Below are positions 16,001 to 22,218 of a stretch of 25,378 bases of DNA, one piece after another. Origin of the DNA: a virus; IMG/VR virus record IMGVR_UViG_3300043331_002276, positions 1-25,378 of that record. The stretch is one strand, 5' to 3'. A model generated the notes under the pieces. That model saw nothing but the letters and a program-made list of their open reading frames with translations. It made no database searches and had not been told where the DNA came from. The first letter of the stretch is position 1. Every line of letters starts with the position of its first letter. The translations under genes and the position numbers were made by a program.

Positions 16001-16275
16001 AGTCTTATACCAGCAGCCTTCGCCCCGAGCTTTATGCCAGCAGCTACGGGCGCCAGCACAGGATGCATCGCCGCGAGACTGGCCGGCTCCTGTTCTGCAA
16101 GCGCTCGCAGCACGCCGCCAACACCTTTCTCGACACCACCACGAGCAGTGGCCGGTATTGCAGCGACGGTTCCACCCCAGGTGGCTGCGCCGTATTTCTT
16201 CAGCGCAGCCGAGATCTCGTCGTCGCTGGCGTCGTCAGGAAAGCCGTATTCGTTGCCTTCGAAGGTGATTATCAT
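10042..16275 (-). CDS. Giant polyvalent ejection protein with metallopeptidase and ADP-ribosyltransferase domains, 2077 aa
   Basis: The ATG overlaps the preceding stop (ATGA). The N-terminus (1-300) is Ala/Gly-rich with hydrophobic helices. Residues about 380-690 hold a zinc metallopeptidase: HEFGH at 538-542, and E677 in EYLAEQMAR as a candidate third ligand. Residues about 890-1115 match the ADP-ribosyltransferase domain of phage polyvalent proteins: FKAWFGDWE (896 on), LVLWHATE (H925), GFHFG (~949), then GYDGLVYDN and SYVAFHPNQVKS. The C-terminal 900 residues contain helical and hydrophobic stretches (YLGLNVKTAVINFYG ~1555, MKIWILTLLLAG ~1784) and GGFLKFALGAL...RLPGGIGN, typical of large podophage internal virion proteins. 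It likely enters the host with the DNA, like T7 gp16, and may act on cell wall or host proteins. Confidence 0.85.
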   Translation of the reverse strand: MIITFEGNEYGFPDDASDDEISAALKKYGAATWGGTVAAIPATARGGVEKGVGGVLRALAEQEPASLAAMHPVLAPVAAGIKLGAKAAGIRLERERTELEKGLATAGAGIAETGQMRLEEASPGDMSFWQRAVLSGTSSVAQQIPPLVLGAAMKARGASTGTAAIAPVGAAAAIQGGETYAETRAAGLPEARAAAHAAVDATAEAVFEMIPTKFILDNLGGPVLKLIAGTYLREGYTEALTTAVQSANAKMSTRPEMTWKEYGQDILDTLGSVAVSTPLLAGAGAATHRALGPAGAEVEGGGNVPLSEPSQPAPVQAPLPFDQPSTPLPPDQSVAIDALIKSIDADLLTEEEVAEAKVKVATAEAARQSPNLPEAGPAWTPVLAANTGEIGTDVSEYGATQRQAAKHLKYAGLNENDQVDRWDRTFIAATDPDAVGKTPRQVMPKPGTYLLGVESEDRPGNMLTAYYETMEEWRQKHLPNATFVIANESLDTGTTLGLHYMSEPGKHFFVPAVLRSPKKGLGQFNKNTQAGIFYNATHEFGHALIGDRFFGDLQPELAGAIRRASESGIIPEDLISQLPEDRAAVAREFNSIKSRLIGGTINAQELTDQWLGPAKLGREFLNELGVASTAPGLDVLKAIVNRQTDMATKEGLGRQAIRALRQKTKNEYFGVDEYLAEQMARAAYAQKWDQKTPLGRFFSDALAALRKFFVDAKRDGVIRPGVAFSEWLAGLSKIDKAAREPQRISESKLRGGERKPKELAKTAPKAKPKKAKPRIEKVQHNVETDTDEGKAKQARLLTTNLVRTGAIEANGQEMKELLGFVRDKDWEAFLERFAQLSGKTAKFELDTDAPKETKKFWTINLGVLRAGIPEDQTKNASVLADAAREWQEKQFKSKYFKAWFGDWENDKENASKVVSQEGTPLVLWHATETRVETPEGFDTFQYGDLGFHFGTLRAAHVRKANLVLGVEGLQPLRPTVERMHEELAKIGEEDVLGETQRAQFVSGVYFVPTVLNLRNPLHIGREDGGYWTRPMRVLNYLRDRGIATQEEFTHAFAEFSKADNLYLTRPGGQDVGILYFNRFDSVRKLLVSKGYDGLVYDNIVEGDTSYVAFHPNQVKSLLGAKTFSRSDNFRFETDFDLAREEGAGASKLFNGVKNWLLDIKPLRRALRRAQRLAPHTLQIQQLAHLHPEVEGAQMFVERNTGYNTTKSRLQAPADSVIREWSSPFLGKENAAKIGKVLNDELDGGELWFDIQKAPTGGYRYAMSQRAETELKARGIDISTAEGEELAGHVLAAKNALMTQIDGLEKALETILKNRYASSGPDVLLASMKPMKHAIMQIRRSPFFPRGHFGNMVLVIQRKKAFGPGWETVYKESFESRDKWEEAFNKATSRAKPDERIRKFELTDREHVVLGLPLDFVDVAASELGLSDELGPNGEQSQVERLMELLQPSKVERPLKQYDLERLRIKGYSADALRSFAAFTWHNANLIAKLQYRSEFNAAIRVVDAELRRAQYSQEPASLDEAEKLHRIKGAMQDARDYIMAPENEAQALRTGVSIMYLGLNVKTAVINFYGLVTAWSDLTTRFGQAEGNRRFFKAMAQAISSLKLEDLNAARDLGWMDPETKAALAKALEEGVLSQSYAYHLAGMANAGTLWRMPAGNLFSRISRAGVDLAMWPFRLTELSSRRAAFLAQFEAAKDHPSEELTNPYDEAVRRTNILMNDYSHGNRVPFMRGNALHLGPIMPLATIFMSFAQHMAFHSYGGYELGERRAAAVRGEAPRTALGGYTMKIWILTLLLAGYEGLPGAENLIDLLQGLWRKFGDGEPVRKKLREMVQSLEIDWLSPGLAAHGLGYNLAGYDISRSIGFGRFVPGTDVIAHPRADPEEQVGDLVLDMAGPAGGFLKFALGALTGDKTIAEAFERLPGGIGNIYNAYRWDQQGVRASDGSLITIDKETGKVRDLTAAEIVGKAFGLNPTIVSENRQIRFDQYDQQMYWQGRRKKLLDDVWRARWQKDREAEADARKAVSDYNASIPAEHRELRITGAEIARSMQSREKRKRFVEQGRAPEKRFRPLHEETRESYR

Positions 16276-17396
16276 GGTCCTGGCTGCGGAATGATGTTGT
16301 TCTTGCTGTCGCGAACAAAGTTACGCCGGACCTGCCCACTCGCGGGCTGCCCAGGTCCTGGTACCGGTCGTCCTTGCGATTGCGAAGCCATCCTTGCTGC
16401 CTCGAACAGGCCAAGCTGCGAAATCTGCTCGTCTGTCATGCCGACCTGGTAAGCCTTGAGCAAGTCCTCAATCGCGCTCTTGTGCTTCGCCTCGGACAGT
16501 TTCTCCGCCATGTAACGCTCGCGGGTCTTCCCCTTAACCATCGGGTCGTTCGGGTTCGACTTGACGATGGCATCATACAGCGTGCCCCACATATTGGCCT
16601 GTTGCACAATCGCAGACGAGGCCGTGGTCGCATAGGGCCCACTTTTTGTGAAGTATTGCCGGAGCTCCTTGTCGTCCAAGCCTCTGAGGCCAGCGAGCTC
16701 CCTTTCGTCAAGTCCCGCTTTCGCTTTGCCTGCGCGCACACGAGTTTTCGCTTCCTCGACTCGCTGCTTCGCAAGGTCGATTTCCGCGATCCTGCCCGCG
16801 CGAAGCACTTCCTGTGGAATCGACTTTAGCAAATCCGCCTCGATCTTTGCCACCTCGGCTTCGGTCGTTGCCTTGGCAGCATCCGAGGCAGCCTTTCTCG
16901 CTGCCACCCTTGCCGCTTCGATTCTGGTATCGGCCGTTCCAGCAGCAACTTTCGACTCGGCCACGGCACCAGGCAATTGCGCTTTCTTCAAGGCCGTTCC
17001 GGCTTGCCGCTCTTCGATGACAGCTTGCGACTCGGCCTGTTTCTGTGCCGCCTCTGCTTGCGCAGTCCGCCCGAGATCAAACGCTCCAATGCCAACATTG
17101 AGCGCTGTCCCGAAGTGTCCAGCTGACGACTGCCCCTGCGGGATAGGCTGCAGCAGCGAGATACCCATCATCCCCAGCGCACGCGACACATTAGGATCTC
17201 TCATGGTCTGGTTGATGAACTCCAGCCAACCCCGTTTACGTGCCTCAAACTCTTCTGGAGTTGCCGGAGGCTTCTGTGCCTGCGCAACAACTGGAGGTGG
17301 TTGTGTCATCATTCCCTGAAAGCCAACCCGCTCTGGTGAGAGCGCTGCCGGCTCTGCCGGAGCACCCTCGCCTTCGATCATTTCAGCATACGGCAT
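16272..17396 (-). CDS. Coiled-coil internal virion protein, 374 aa
   Basis: I start it at ATG 17396, 6 nt after GGGAG and 2 nt after the upstream stop. An ATG at 17402 is too close to that site, although it would make an ATGA overlap. After an N-terminal Pro-rich stretch and a short helix (RKRGWLEFINQTMRDP), a long Ala/Glu/Lys/Gln-rich coiled coil fills about residues 90-240. The C-terminus has an ordered segment (DDKELRQYFTKSGPYATTASSAIVQQANMW...) and a Pro/Gly/Asn tail. Its position directly before the giant ejection protein, in the slot T7 fills with gp15, and its helical nature suggest an internal core or ejectosome component. Assignment is by context, with no family match recognised. Confidence 0.7.
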   Translation of the reverse strand: MPYAEMIEGEGAPAEPAALSPERVGFQGMMTQPPPVVAQAQKPPATPEEFEARKRGWLEFINQTMRDPNVSRALGMMGISLLQPIPQGQSSAGHFGTALNVGIGAFDLGRTAQAEAAQKQAESQAVIEERQAGTALKKAQLPGAVAESKVAAGTADTRIEAARVAARKAASDAAKATTEAEVAKIEADLLKSIPQEVLRAGRIAEIDLAKQRVEEAKTRVRAGKAKAGLDERELAGLRGLDDKELRQYFTKSGPYATTASSAIVQQANMWGTLYDAIVKSNPNDPMVKGKTRERYMAEKLSEAKHKSAIEDLLKAYQVGMTDEQISQLGLFEAARMASQSQGRPVPGPGQPASGQVRRNFVRDSKNNIIPQPGP

Positions 17397-17398
17397 TT

Positions 17399-17797
17399 TC
17401 ATCTCCCGAGCATAGTTGCAAAGCTTGGAATCATCGGAGTCCTCTGCACCGGAGGCACCGCAATAGGTGAGAACTGCACTTGATTCGGTGCTCTTGGAGC
17501 AACCGCAGCAGCCGGCGGCCACTGTGTCTGTCTTGGCATCAGCGACGAAATTGCTGCAAGCTGTTGTGGCCCAAACGCAGGCGTTGGAGTGGGAGCCTGT
17601 TGCTGTGGCTGCTGTGTGGTGCCCTGCGCTGACATGAAAGTATCATACCAACCCTGTTCTGCCGGCGGCTTAAACGGAGGTTGCGGCGGGTTCAAGGCAG
17701 GATTCATCGCTCGCTGTTGCATCTGCCACTCCGTCAAAAACGGAGTCGGGTCATACTGCATCGCAAGCATGTTGACCGCATTAGCAAGGTCTGGCAT
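17399..17797 (-). CDS. Pro/Gln-rich putative virion protein, 132 aa
   Basis: ATG 17797 with ATAGGAGACGAAC upstream. An N-terminal helix (MPDLANAVNMLAMQYDPTPFLTEWQMQQRAM) is followed by a low-complexity region rich in Pro, Gln, Ala and Thr (about 32-115). The end, RTPMIPSFATMLGR, is short and conserved-looking. It lies between the two internal-virion-type genes, and its stop lies within the ribosome binding site of the next. A disordered linker or scaffold-like role in the ejection core is an inference. I recognise no domain. Confidence 0.65.
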   Translation of the reverse strand: MPDLANAVNMLAMQYDPTPFLTEWQMQQRAMNPALNPPQPPFKPPAEQGWYDTFMSAQGTTQQPQQQAPTPTPAFGPQQLAAISSLMPRQTQWPPAAAVAPRAPNQVQFSPIAVPPVQRTPMIPSFATMLGR

Positions 17798-17806
17798 GTT
17801 CGTCTC

Positions 17807-18700
17807 CTATCCCCACAGAAGTCCTGCGAGCAGGCCAATGCCTGCCCCGACAGTTGTTCCGATTCCCGGCACTACACTGCCGATGTAAGCTCCCGTTGCG
17901 GCTCCGCCGAGAGCCGTAAGTGCTGAGTTTGACCTTGGAGCTGCGCCAGTTGAAACTGTCTGCGTTCCTGGCGACCCTCCACCGAAGACGATATTCGCGT
18001 AATTCTGCAGGGGCATCCAAGGTGCGTTCAAGGCCCAACTTCTGGCAGCAGCGTTATAGTCCTCTTGCGCCTGTCCGAAGGCCTCCTGTTGTGCTCCTAT
18101 AGCAGACGCCACCGCCGCTGGTTGTGTCCCCAGCGCGAAGGTTTGCGGAGCCAGCGCGAGCGATTTCTCGAATGTATCGAGCCCTTGAGCGTAGCCTTCG
18201 CTGGCGATCTTTGCCGAGATGTCGCCGATTGTGCTCAGGTAGCGACCACCTGCAACGCCTTCAGCGATGCCCTGTCTTGTCGAAGCCCCCTGACCTCCCG
18301 CCAGCATCGAGCCGGTTCGAATATTGCTGAACACACCACCAGGGTCGGTGTAGGCTTCTGTCACAGGCCGTATCGCCGCAGCCTGTGTCGCTCGCAATGC
18401 CGGGTTCGTCTCTGGAAACAGCACGTCTCCCAGACCGAATTGCCCGGCTTGCATGGCCTGCCCAGCAAAGTTTGCTCCAGGCCCACTAGAATAACCAAGC
18501 AAGGCTTGTTGCGCCGACTGTGTTGCGGCTGAGGGGCCGACTGGTTTTGCACCTGGGTATGGTGCGCTGCTGATAGTATCTGCTGTTTGGCCGTAAATTC
18601 GCTCGGCCTCCGACATCACCTTTGCCCGCCGAGCAGCCTCCTCCGGCGAATAAAGCTGATTCACAGTTGTAGTCGAACTCGGACCGCCTCCACCACTCAT
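17807..18700 (-). CDS. Internal virion protein, glycine-zipper C-terminus (T7 gp14-like), 297 aa
   Basis: ATG overlaps the stop of the GNAT-like gene (ATGA), with GAGGAG about 10 nt upstream. The protein starts MSGGGGPSSTTTVNQLYSPEEAARRAKVM. Its middle is Ala/Gln/Gly-rich and helical, with FPETNPALRATQAAAIRPVTEAY and FSNIRTGSMLAGGQGASTRQGIAEGVA, like proteins that precede the large ejection protein in many podophages. The last 35 residues (ALGGAATGAYIGSVVPGIGT followed by TVGAGIGLLAGLLWG) are a glycine-zipper hydrophobic hairpin expected to insert in a membrane. It probably forms the outer-membrane-proximal part of the ejection channel, as gp14 does in T7. This role is inferred from position and composition. 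Confidence 0.7.
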   Translation of the reverse strand: MSGGGGPSSTTTVNQLYSPEEAARRAKVMSEAERIYGQTADTISSAPYPGAKPVGPSAATQSAQQALLGYSSGPGANFAGQAMQAGQFGLGDVLFPETNPALRATQAAAIRPVTEAYTDPGGVFSNIRTGSMLAGGQGASTRQGIAEGVAGGRYLSTIGDISAKIASEGYAQGLDTFEKSLALAPQTFALGTQPAAVASAIGAQQEAFGQAQEDYNAAARSWALNAPWMPLQNYANIVFGGGSPGTQTVSTGAAPRSNSALTALGGAATGAYIGSVVPGIGTTVGAGIGLLAGLLWG

Positions 18701-19161
18701 TGTAGTTTGCTCCTCAAATCAAGTCTTACAATCTCATACGCCTTCAAAAACCCAAGCCTGCGCAGCAGCCGAGACATCTCCGGCCTACACCAGGCTTCGA
18801 TTTCGACAGCCCCTTTCGAGAGCACCCACGCCTCGAACGCTGAGAGAAACTGTTTGGCAGCGTCGAAGTTGTTGCCAGCCATTGCTAATACTCGCACTGA
18901 CGAGTATTGAGGCCAGTTGCAAAGCTCGGTTATCATCACCAACTGTATTCTGCCTTCTTTCGCGAGAGCAAAGGCTGCGAAATAGCCTTGCAGAAGAAAC
19001 TTTTTCACGTCTTCGACAGACAACTCACCCTTGGCATAGTGCAGAGCGTCTAGCACAAACGGCTCGAGCTCTTCCCAGGCCGCAGGAATCTGGTCTGGCT
19101 GGAAGCTCCAGGCCTCGAAGCCTCTATCCGAGCTTGTTCCACGTTCCGCTATAGTAAACAT
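18697..19161 (-). CDS. GNAT-fold-like virion-region protein, 154 aa
   Basis: I choose ATG 19161 (MFTIAERGTSSDRG). The open frame extends 29 codons further, but that part lies in the preceding gene and has no better start. Even so the genes overlap by 38 nt. The order of elements resembles a GNAT acetyltransferase-like fold seen in phage tail operons: GYFAAFALAKEGRIQLVMITEL, then SSVRVLAMAGNN, AAKQFLSAFEAWVLSKGAVEIEAW and MSRLLRRLGFLKAYEIVRLDL. The acetyl-CoA pyrophosphate loop (R/Q-x-x-G-x-G/A) is not clear, so it may be catalytically inactive. It occupies the T7 gp13 slot, between the tail nozzle and the gp14-like protein. Confidence 0.65.
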   Translation of the reverse strand: MFTIAERGTSSDRGFEAWSFQPDQIPAAWEELEPFVLDALHYAKGELSVEDVKKFLLQGYFAAFALAKEGRIQLVMITELCNWPQYSSVRVLAMAGNNFDAAKQFLSAFEAWVLSKGAVEIEAWCRPEMSRLLRRLGFLKAYEIVRLDLRSKLQ

Positions 19162-19375
19162 AAACGCCTTTTCCTGCACCAGGATCCCAGTTTGTTCCGT
19201 CTGCTCCGACCACGAGGCCCTCTCGCGGCCTTGCCGGGGCAACAGCAAGAAACTCTATCATCGCCTGTGGCACCGATTCGAGCGCTTCTTGAACGCGCGA
19301 GAGTTCGCCTACCAACCAGACTGATAGTGCCTCCGGACTGGGGTTTTGTGGAAGCGGTTGTTGAACGTATCTCAA
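19124..19375 (-). CDS. Small virion-associated protein, 83 aa, TTG start
   Basis: The start codon is TTG at 19375, overlapping the stop of the nozzle gene as TTGA, with GTGGGGA upstream. The N-terminus (RYVQQPLPQNPSPEALSVWLVGELSRVQEALESV) is a helix and the C-terminus (PREGLVVGADGTNWDPGAGK followed by GVYVYYSGTWNKLG) is strand-rich. The pattern 'G...ADGT.W.PG.G.G.YV...G.W..L' is one I recall from small proteins in podophage tail operons and resembles the ends of tail-spike or fibre modules. I infer a minor structural protein. Confidence in the coding call is higher than in the role. Confidence 0.7.
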   Translation of the reverse strand: MRYVQQPLPQNPSPEALSVWLVGELSRVQEALESVPQAMIEFLAVAPARPREGLVVGADGTNWDPGAGKGVYVYYSGTWNKLG

Positions 19376-20946
19376 TACATCCCCACTGGAACAATGTCAA
19401 CATCGTAGCCGTGCAGACGCCATTCGATATTGTCTGCCGACTCGAACTTGAGCGCATGCAGCCGGCCTTCGACTAGCACATCGACGAAGTCTGTCTGGCC
19501 AATGACGTATCCGACTGAGCTGCTGTAAGTGACCGGGCCGTCGACTTTCTCTTGTGATCCGATCGAAATGCTGACGACACCGCCGTCTGTCCCTTCGATT
19601 CGAGGCCACAGCGTTCGCAACAGTTTTCTCGTTGTAAAATCTGGCGGAGCCTCCTTCTTCAGCGGAAAGCCAAGCCCAGTCCGTTCCACGTAACTGGTCA
19701 TGTCCACCCCGAGCTGCTGTTGCGTCTCATCCAGCAAGATGAGTTTCGTGCTGCCGGGTATTCCACCGAGAAGCCGTCGACGAGATGGGTCGAACGTAAG
19801 GTCGTCCCACGCTGCGGTGTCTGAATCCCACGACGCTCCATCGGAGTCCCAAGATGAACCTGCGGCAGCCGGATCGACCACGCCTGGGACAATAAATCCA
19901 GTCGCTGGAAGGTCTCGAAAGCCCCAAGTATTATCTCGCCAATTCCAAACCAGCGCTTTGGTTGGAAACGTGCTGCCAGTTTCTGGAAAGCAGATCCAAA
20001 CCTCAAAGAGGTCGTAGTTCGTCGTGAGGAACGCTTTTTGATAGTTCGTCGTGTCGATCTGTCCGATAAGCGCCTGGCGCAGCCTTTTCTTGAGGATCGA
20101 ATCTGCTCGCTGTCCGTCGTGCAGCACGACGTCGTCACCAGTAAACACGACGTGTTGCCCGCTGAAGAACTCTACAGCGGTGCGGCGAGTAAAGGCGCCG
20201 AAACTATCGAATACCTTGTAGAAGCGAAAGATGTTGACACCACCGATGAACTGCATCGCCCAGGTGGAATATTGCTTATAGAGCAGCATCACATCTCGCA
20301 GTGGAAACGCATCAACAACTGCGTCGCCCGTTTCCGAGAGATTGAACTCTCCAGCATCTATTGTCGGGTCCGTCTCATCCCACGAGGTGGGCACTGTCAA
20401 CGGGTCAGCCGGATGGCTCCACTTTACCATCTGCGAGTAGCGCGTTCCAGACTTCGTCACGTCGAGGGCGAGAAGGAACTGCTTGAAGACCCGCAACGAG
20501 CGACAAGACGTCGAAGCTGGCCAATTCGTCAGGTTCGCGAGGTCTGTCGCAAGCGACGGGGTGTTCCACATCTGTGGAGGATCGACTCCGTTATTGATGA
20601 CTGGAATTCCCCCGAGGACACCGCCAGTCCAGCCGATGTTCGCGTCTGCGCTGTAGTCACCACCAGAGGCTCGTGTAATGTCCGCGTGGCTGGACATATC
20701 CGTGGCTCCGACTTTCGCCAGCGAGGCGTAAAGCCAGAAGAAGTTCGGCCCGGACTGCACAGGCAATAGCCAGTATGGCGCCCACAGTGGAGTCGCGAAC
20801 ACTTCGCTGTGGCCCTTGAACTTCTCGAGATACCCGTCGCGGAAGCGCACGTTGCGCGCGGCGCTCCACGCATTCAGCGGCATCTCGTGTGGGCGCAGGT
20901 CGGTTACTACTCCGAACTGGCCCACATTGTCAACCGGGAGGATCAT
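19372..20946 (-). CDS. Tail nozzle/DNA stabilisation protein (T7 gp12/P22 gp10-like), 524 aa
   Basis: ATG overlaps the holin stop (ATGA). The opening, GVVTDLRPHEMPLNAWSAARNVRFRDGYLEKFKGHSEVF (residues 12-50), is the typical start of podophage tail tubular protein B/packaged-DNA stabilisation proteins, where 'NVRFRDG...K..G' is the hallmark. The rest is strand-rich with repeated propeller-like segments: WKWS-type blades, GDDVVLHDG, ALVWNWRDNTWGFRDLPA, then three tandem (S/A)WDSD/WDD units near residues 362-384. The usual family length is about 450-800 residues, so this is full length. It should form the distal tube that closes the portal channel after packaging, attached to the gp11-like adaptor encoded two operon blocks earlier. 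Confidence 0.8.
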   Translation of the reverse strand: MILPVDNVGQFGVVTDLRPHEMPLNAWSAARNVRFRDGYLEKFKGHSEVFATPLWAPYWLLPVQSGPNFFWLYASLAKVGATDMSSHADITRASGGDYSADANIGWTGGVLGGIPVINNGVDPPQMWNTPSLATDLANLTNWPASTSCRSLRVFKQFLLALDVTKSGTRYSQMVKWSHPADPLTVPTSWDETDPTIDAGEFNLSETGDAVVDAFPLRDVMLLYKQYSTWAMQFIGGVNIFRFYKVFDSFGAFTRRTAVEFFSGQHVVFTGDDVVLHDGQRADSILKKRLRQALIGQIDTTNYQKAFLTTNYDLFEVWICFPETGSTFPTKALVWNWRDNTWGFRDLPATGFIVPGVVDPAAAGSSWDSDGASWDSDTAAWDDLTFDPSRRRLLGGIPGSTKLILLDETQQQLGVDMTSYVERTGLGFPLKKEAPPDFTTRKLLRTLWPRIEGTDGGVVSISIGSQEKVDGPVTYSSSVGYVIGQTDFVDVLVEGRLHALKFESADNIEWRLHGYDVDIVPVGMY

Positions 20947-21443
20947 TTCTTGATCACATCCTTTTCTTTGCTACCAGAGCTCGAACCGAACCAAAAGTCC
21001 ATGATCTTAACCTGCGCGGCTGTCATGACTCCGAGAACGATGTTAAACTCCGATTTTAATTCAGTTATAACGGCAATCTGCCCTGTCATGAACAGAAAGA
21101 GCATTGCGAAGAAGCCTACCGTGTAAAGCGTGCTCAGTATAACCTGAGGTTTCATGTTGACTTTGGCCAACTCACGAGCACTTTGGCGGTCCTGAACTTC
21201 GATCTTGAAAACATCGATGTCCAGTTCACGCATCTTCACCTTGAAGTCTTGATCGAGCTTCTTCAGTTCGGCAAGTTTCTCCGGTGAGGCGCCCAAAATT
21301 GCGGTTGCTACATCGCTCTCACTGGCGTTAGGATCGCCAAGGAACTTGTCTGCAAGAAACTTCGTTGCCGCGCCTCCGAATGGACCACCAAGGGCGGTGC
21401 CCAACACTGGAGCAATTGTCTTGACTAAACTCTTCCAGTCCAT
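20943..21443 (-). CDS. Holin, GTA_holin_3TM-like, 166 aa
   Basis: ATG 21443 with GAGGAGG 5 nt upstream. The N-terminal 30 residues are amphipathic and glycine-rich (LVKTIAPVLGTALGGPFGG, then AATKFL). A charged helix with the hallmark DRQSAREL follows at 85-92. A strong membrane segment is at about 99-121 (PQVILSTLYTVGFFAMLFLFMTG) and a second at about 134-152 (NIVLGVMTAAQVKIMDFWFG). It ends GSSSGSKEKDVIKK. The tail 'FGSS-GS--K' and the DRxSAR helix match the 3TM holin family named after gene transfer agents. It should permeabilise the inner membrane and release the M15 peptidase encoded just upstream. It overlaps the nozzle gene (ATGA). Confidence 0.8.
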   Translation of the reverse strand: MDWKSLVKTIAPVLGTALGGPFGGAATKFLADKFLGDPNASESDVATAILGASPEKLAELKKLDQDFKVKMRELDIDVFKIEVQDRQSARELAKVNMKPQVILSTLYTVGFFAMLFLFMTGQIAVITELKSEFNIVLGVMTAAQVKIMDFWFGSSSGSKEKDVIKK

Positions 21444-21452
21444 GGTGCCTCC

Positions 21453-21860
21453 TCAATAATCAAACGTCGTCTGTTTCATTCCGATCCAGTCGCGTCGGTC
21501 TCCGTGCAAAAAGCCTCGCTTAGCGTTCCAGCCGACAGACCACCCGAGCTTCCAGAGTGCGGCAAACAGCTCCCCGCGCTCAGGGCCTTTAACGGCCGCG
21601 AAGTCGCACGCCAACGTGCCGAGCTGTCCGAGCTTCTGGTGAGCTGGAAAGTCGAATATGTGCAGCGACTCTGGATGCCCTCCAACTCCACCACTATCGA
21701 CTGGCAAGTCATTATAGTATTTGCACCGACAACAGGATGTTACGACAAGCGGTCTATTGACCGCCTCTCGTAACAAATCCAACGCCTCACCGAAGCCGGG
21801 GTGCAGGAGGAACAGCCCGCAGTGCCTGCACGCCAGCTCCTCTTTGGTGAAGTATTTCAT
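21453..21860 (-). CDS. Peptidase M15-type endolysin, 135 aa
   Basis: I start it at ATG 21860 (MKYFTKEEL) after GAAGGAG. An upstream ATG at 21917 would overlap the previous gene by 47 nt without a better site. YFTKEELACRHCG is the typical opening of Peptidase_M15_3 enzymes, followed by LDLLREAVNRPLVVTSCCRCKYYN. Candidate zinc ligands are H67 (SLH), D86 (LACDFAA) and H119 (GFLHGDRR). These enzymes cleave D-Ala-containing peptide bonds in peptidoglycan. There is no signal peptide, so export depends on the holin encoded next. The spacing between H67 and D86 is longer than the canonical SxHxxGxAxD. Confidence 0.8.
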   Translation of the reverse strand: MKYFTKEELACRHCGLFLLHPGFGEALDLLREAVNRPLVVTSCCRCKYYNDLPVDSGGVGGHPESLHIFDFPAHQKLGQLGTLACDFAAVKGPERGELFAALWKLGWSVGWNAKRGFLHGDRRDWIGMKQTTFDY

Positions 21861-21870
21861 CTGGGCTCCT

Positions 21871-22218
21871 TCAGCGTTGTAAATGTGCACACTGCCGATC
21901 GCAGGCTGCTCCATCACGTTTCTTCGCGTCTTGTTCTAGCAGGCACGACGTGCGGCACTGATAGAAAAGATTACTGCGGTTAATGTCAATGTTTGTTTTG
22001 TTCGTCTCCTTGAGTTCGATCAACAGCTGTTGCATTGTCTTGTCAGACGCCTCCGCGTGGTGGTCTATTCCTTCTAGAACGAGGTAGAATCCGAAGGCGC
22101 CTCCCAACAGAATAGTGAAGATAGCATAGTCGCGCAGCGGGATGCCCGTCCCCTTGATCTTCGCATTGAGGAAAGGAATCTTCGGTGAGACTTCAACGTC
22201 TATTGTCGGCTCGCTCAT
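21871..22218 (-). CDS. Single-TM Cys-containing protein in lysis cassette (possible spanin-like), 115 aa
   Basis: ATG overlaps the tail fibre stop (ATGA). A cytoplasmic-type N-terminus of about 30 residues precedes one membrane segment (31-49, YAIFTILLGGAFGFYLVLE). The remaining 65 residues begin with a helix (ASDKTMQQLLIELKETNK) and end with two CxxxC pairs (C88/C92 and C106/C110). It stands directly before the endolysin and holin. A type II membrane protein with a periplasmic helix in this place could be an inner-membrane spanin or a lysis regulator. The long N-terminus and Cys pairs are not typical of Rz, and I see no partner lipoprotein, so the role is open. Confidence 0.65.
   Translation of the reverse strand: MSEPTIDVEVSPKIPFLNAKIKGTGIPLRDYAIFTILLGGAFGFYLVLEGIDHHAEASDKTMQQLLIELKETNKTNIDINRSNLFYQCRTSCLLEQDAKKRDGAACDRQCAHLQR

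Noticed and set aside
16648-17319. Plus-strand Ala/Ser-rich open frame of 223 codons
   Set aside because: Mirror of the Ala/Glu/Lys-rich coiled coil gene on the minus strand. The product is low complexity and has no start signal.
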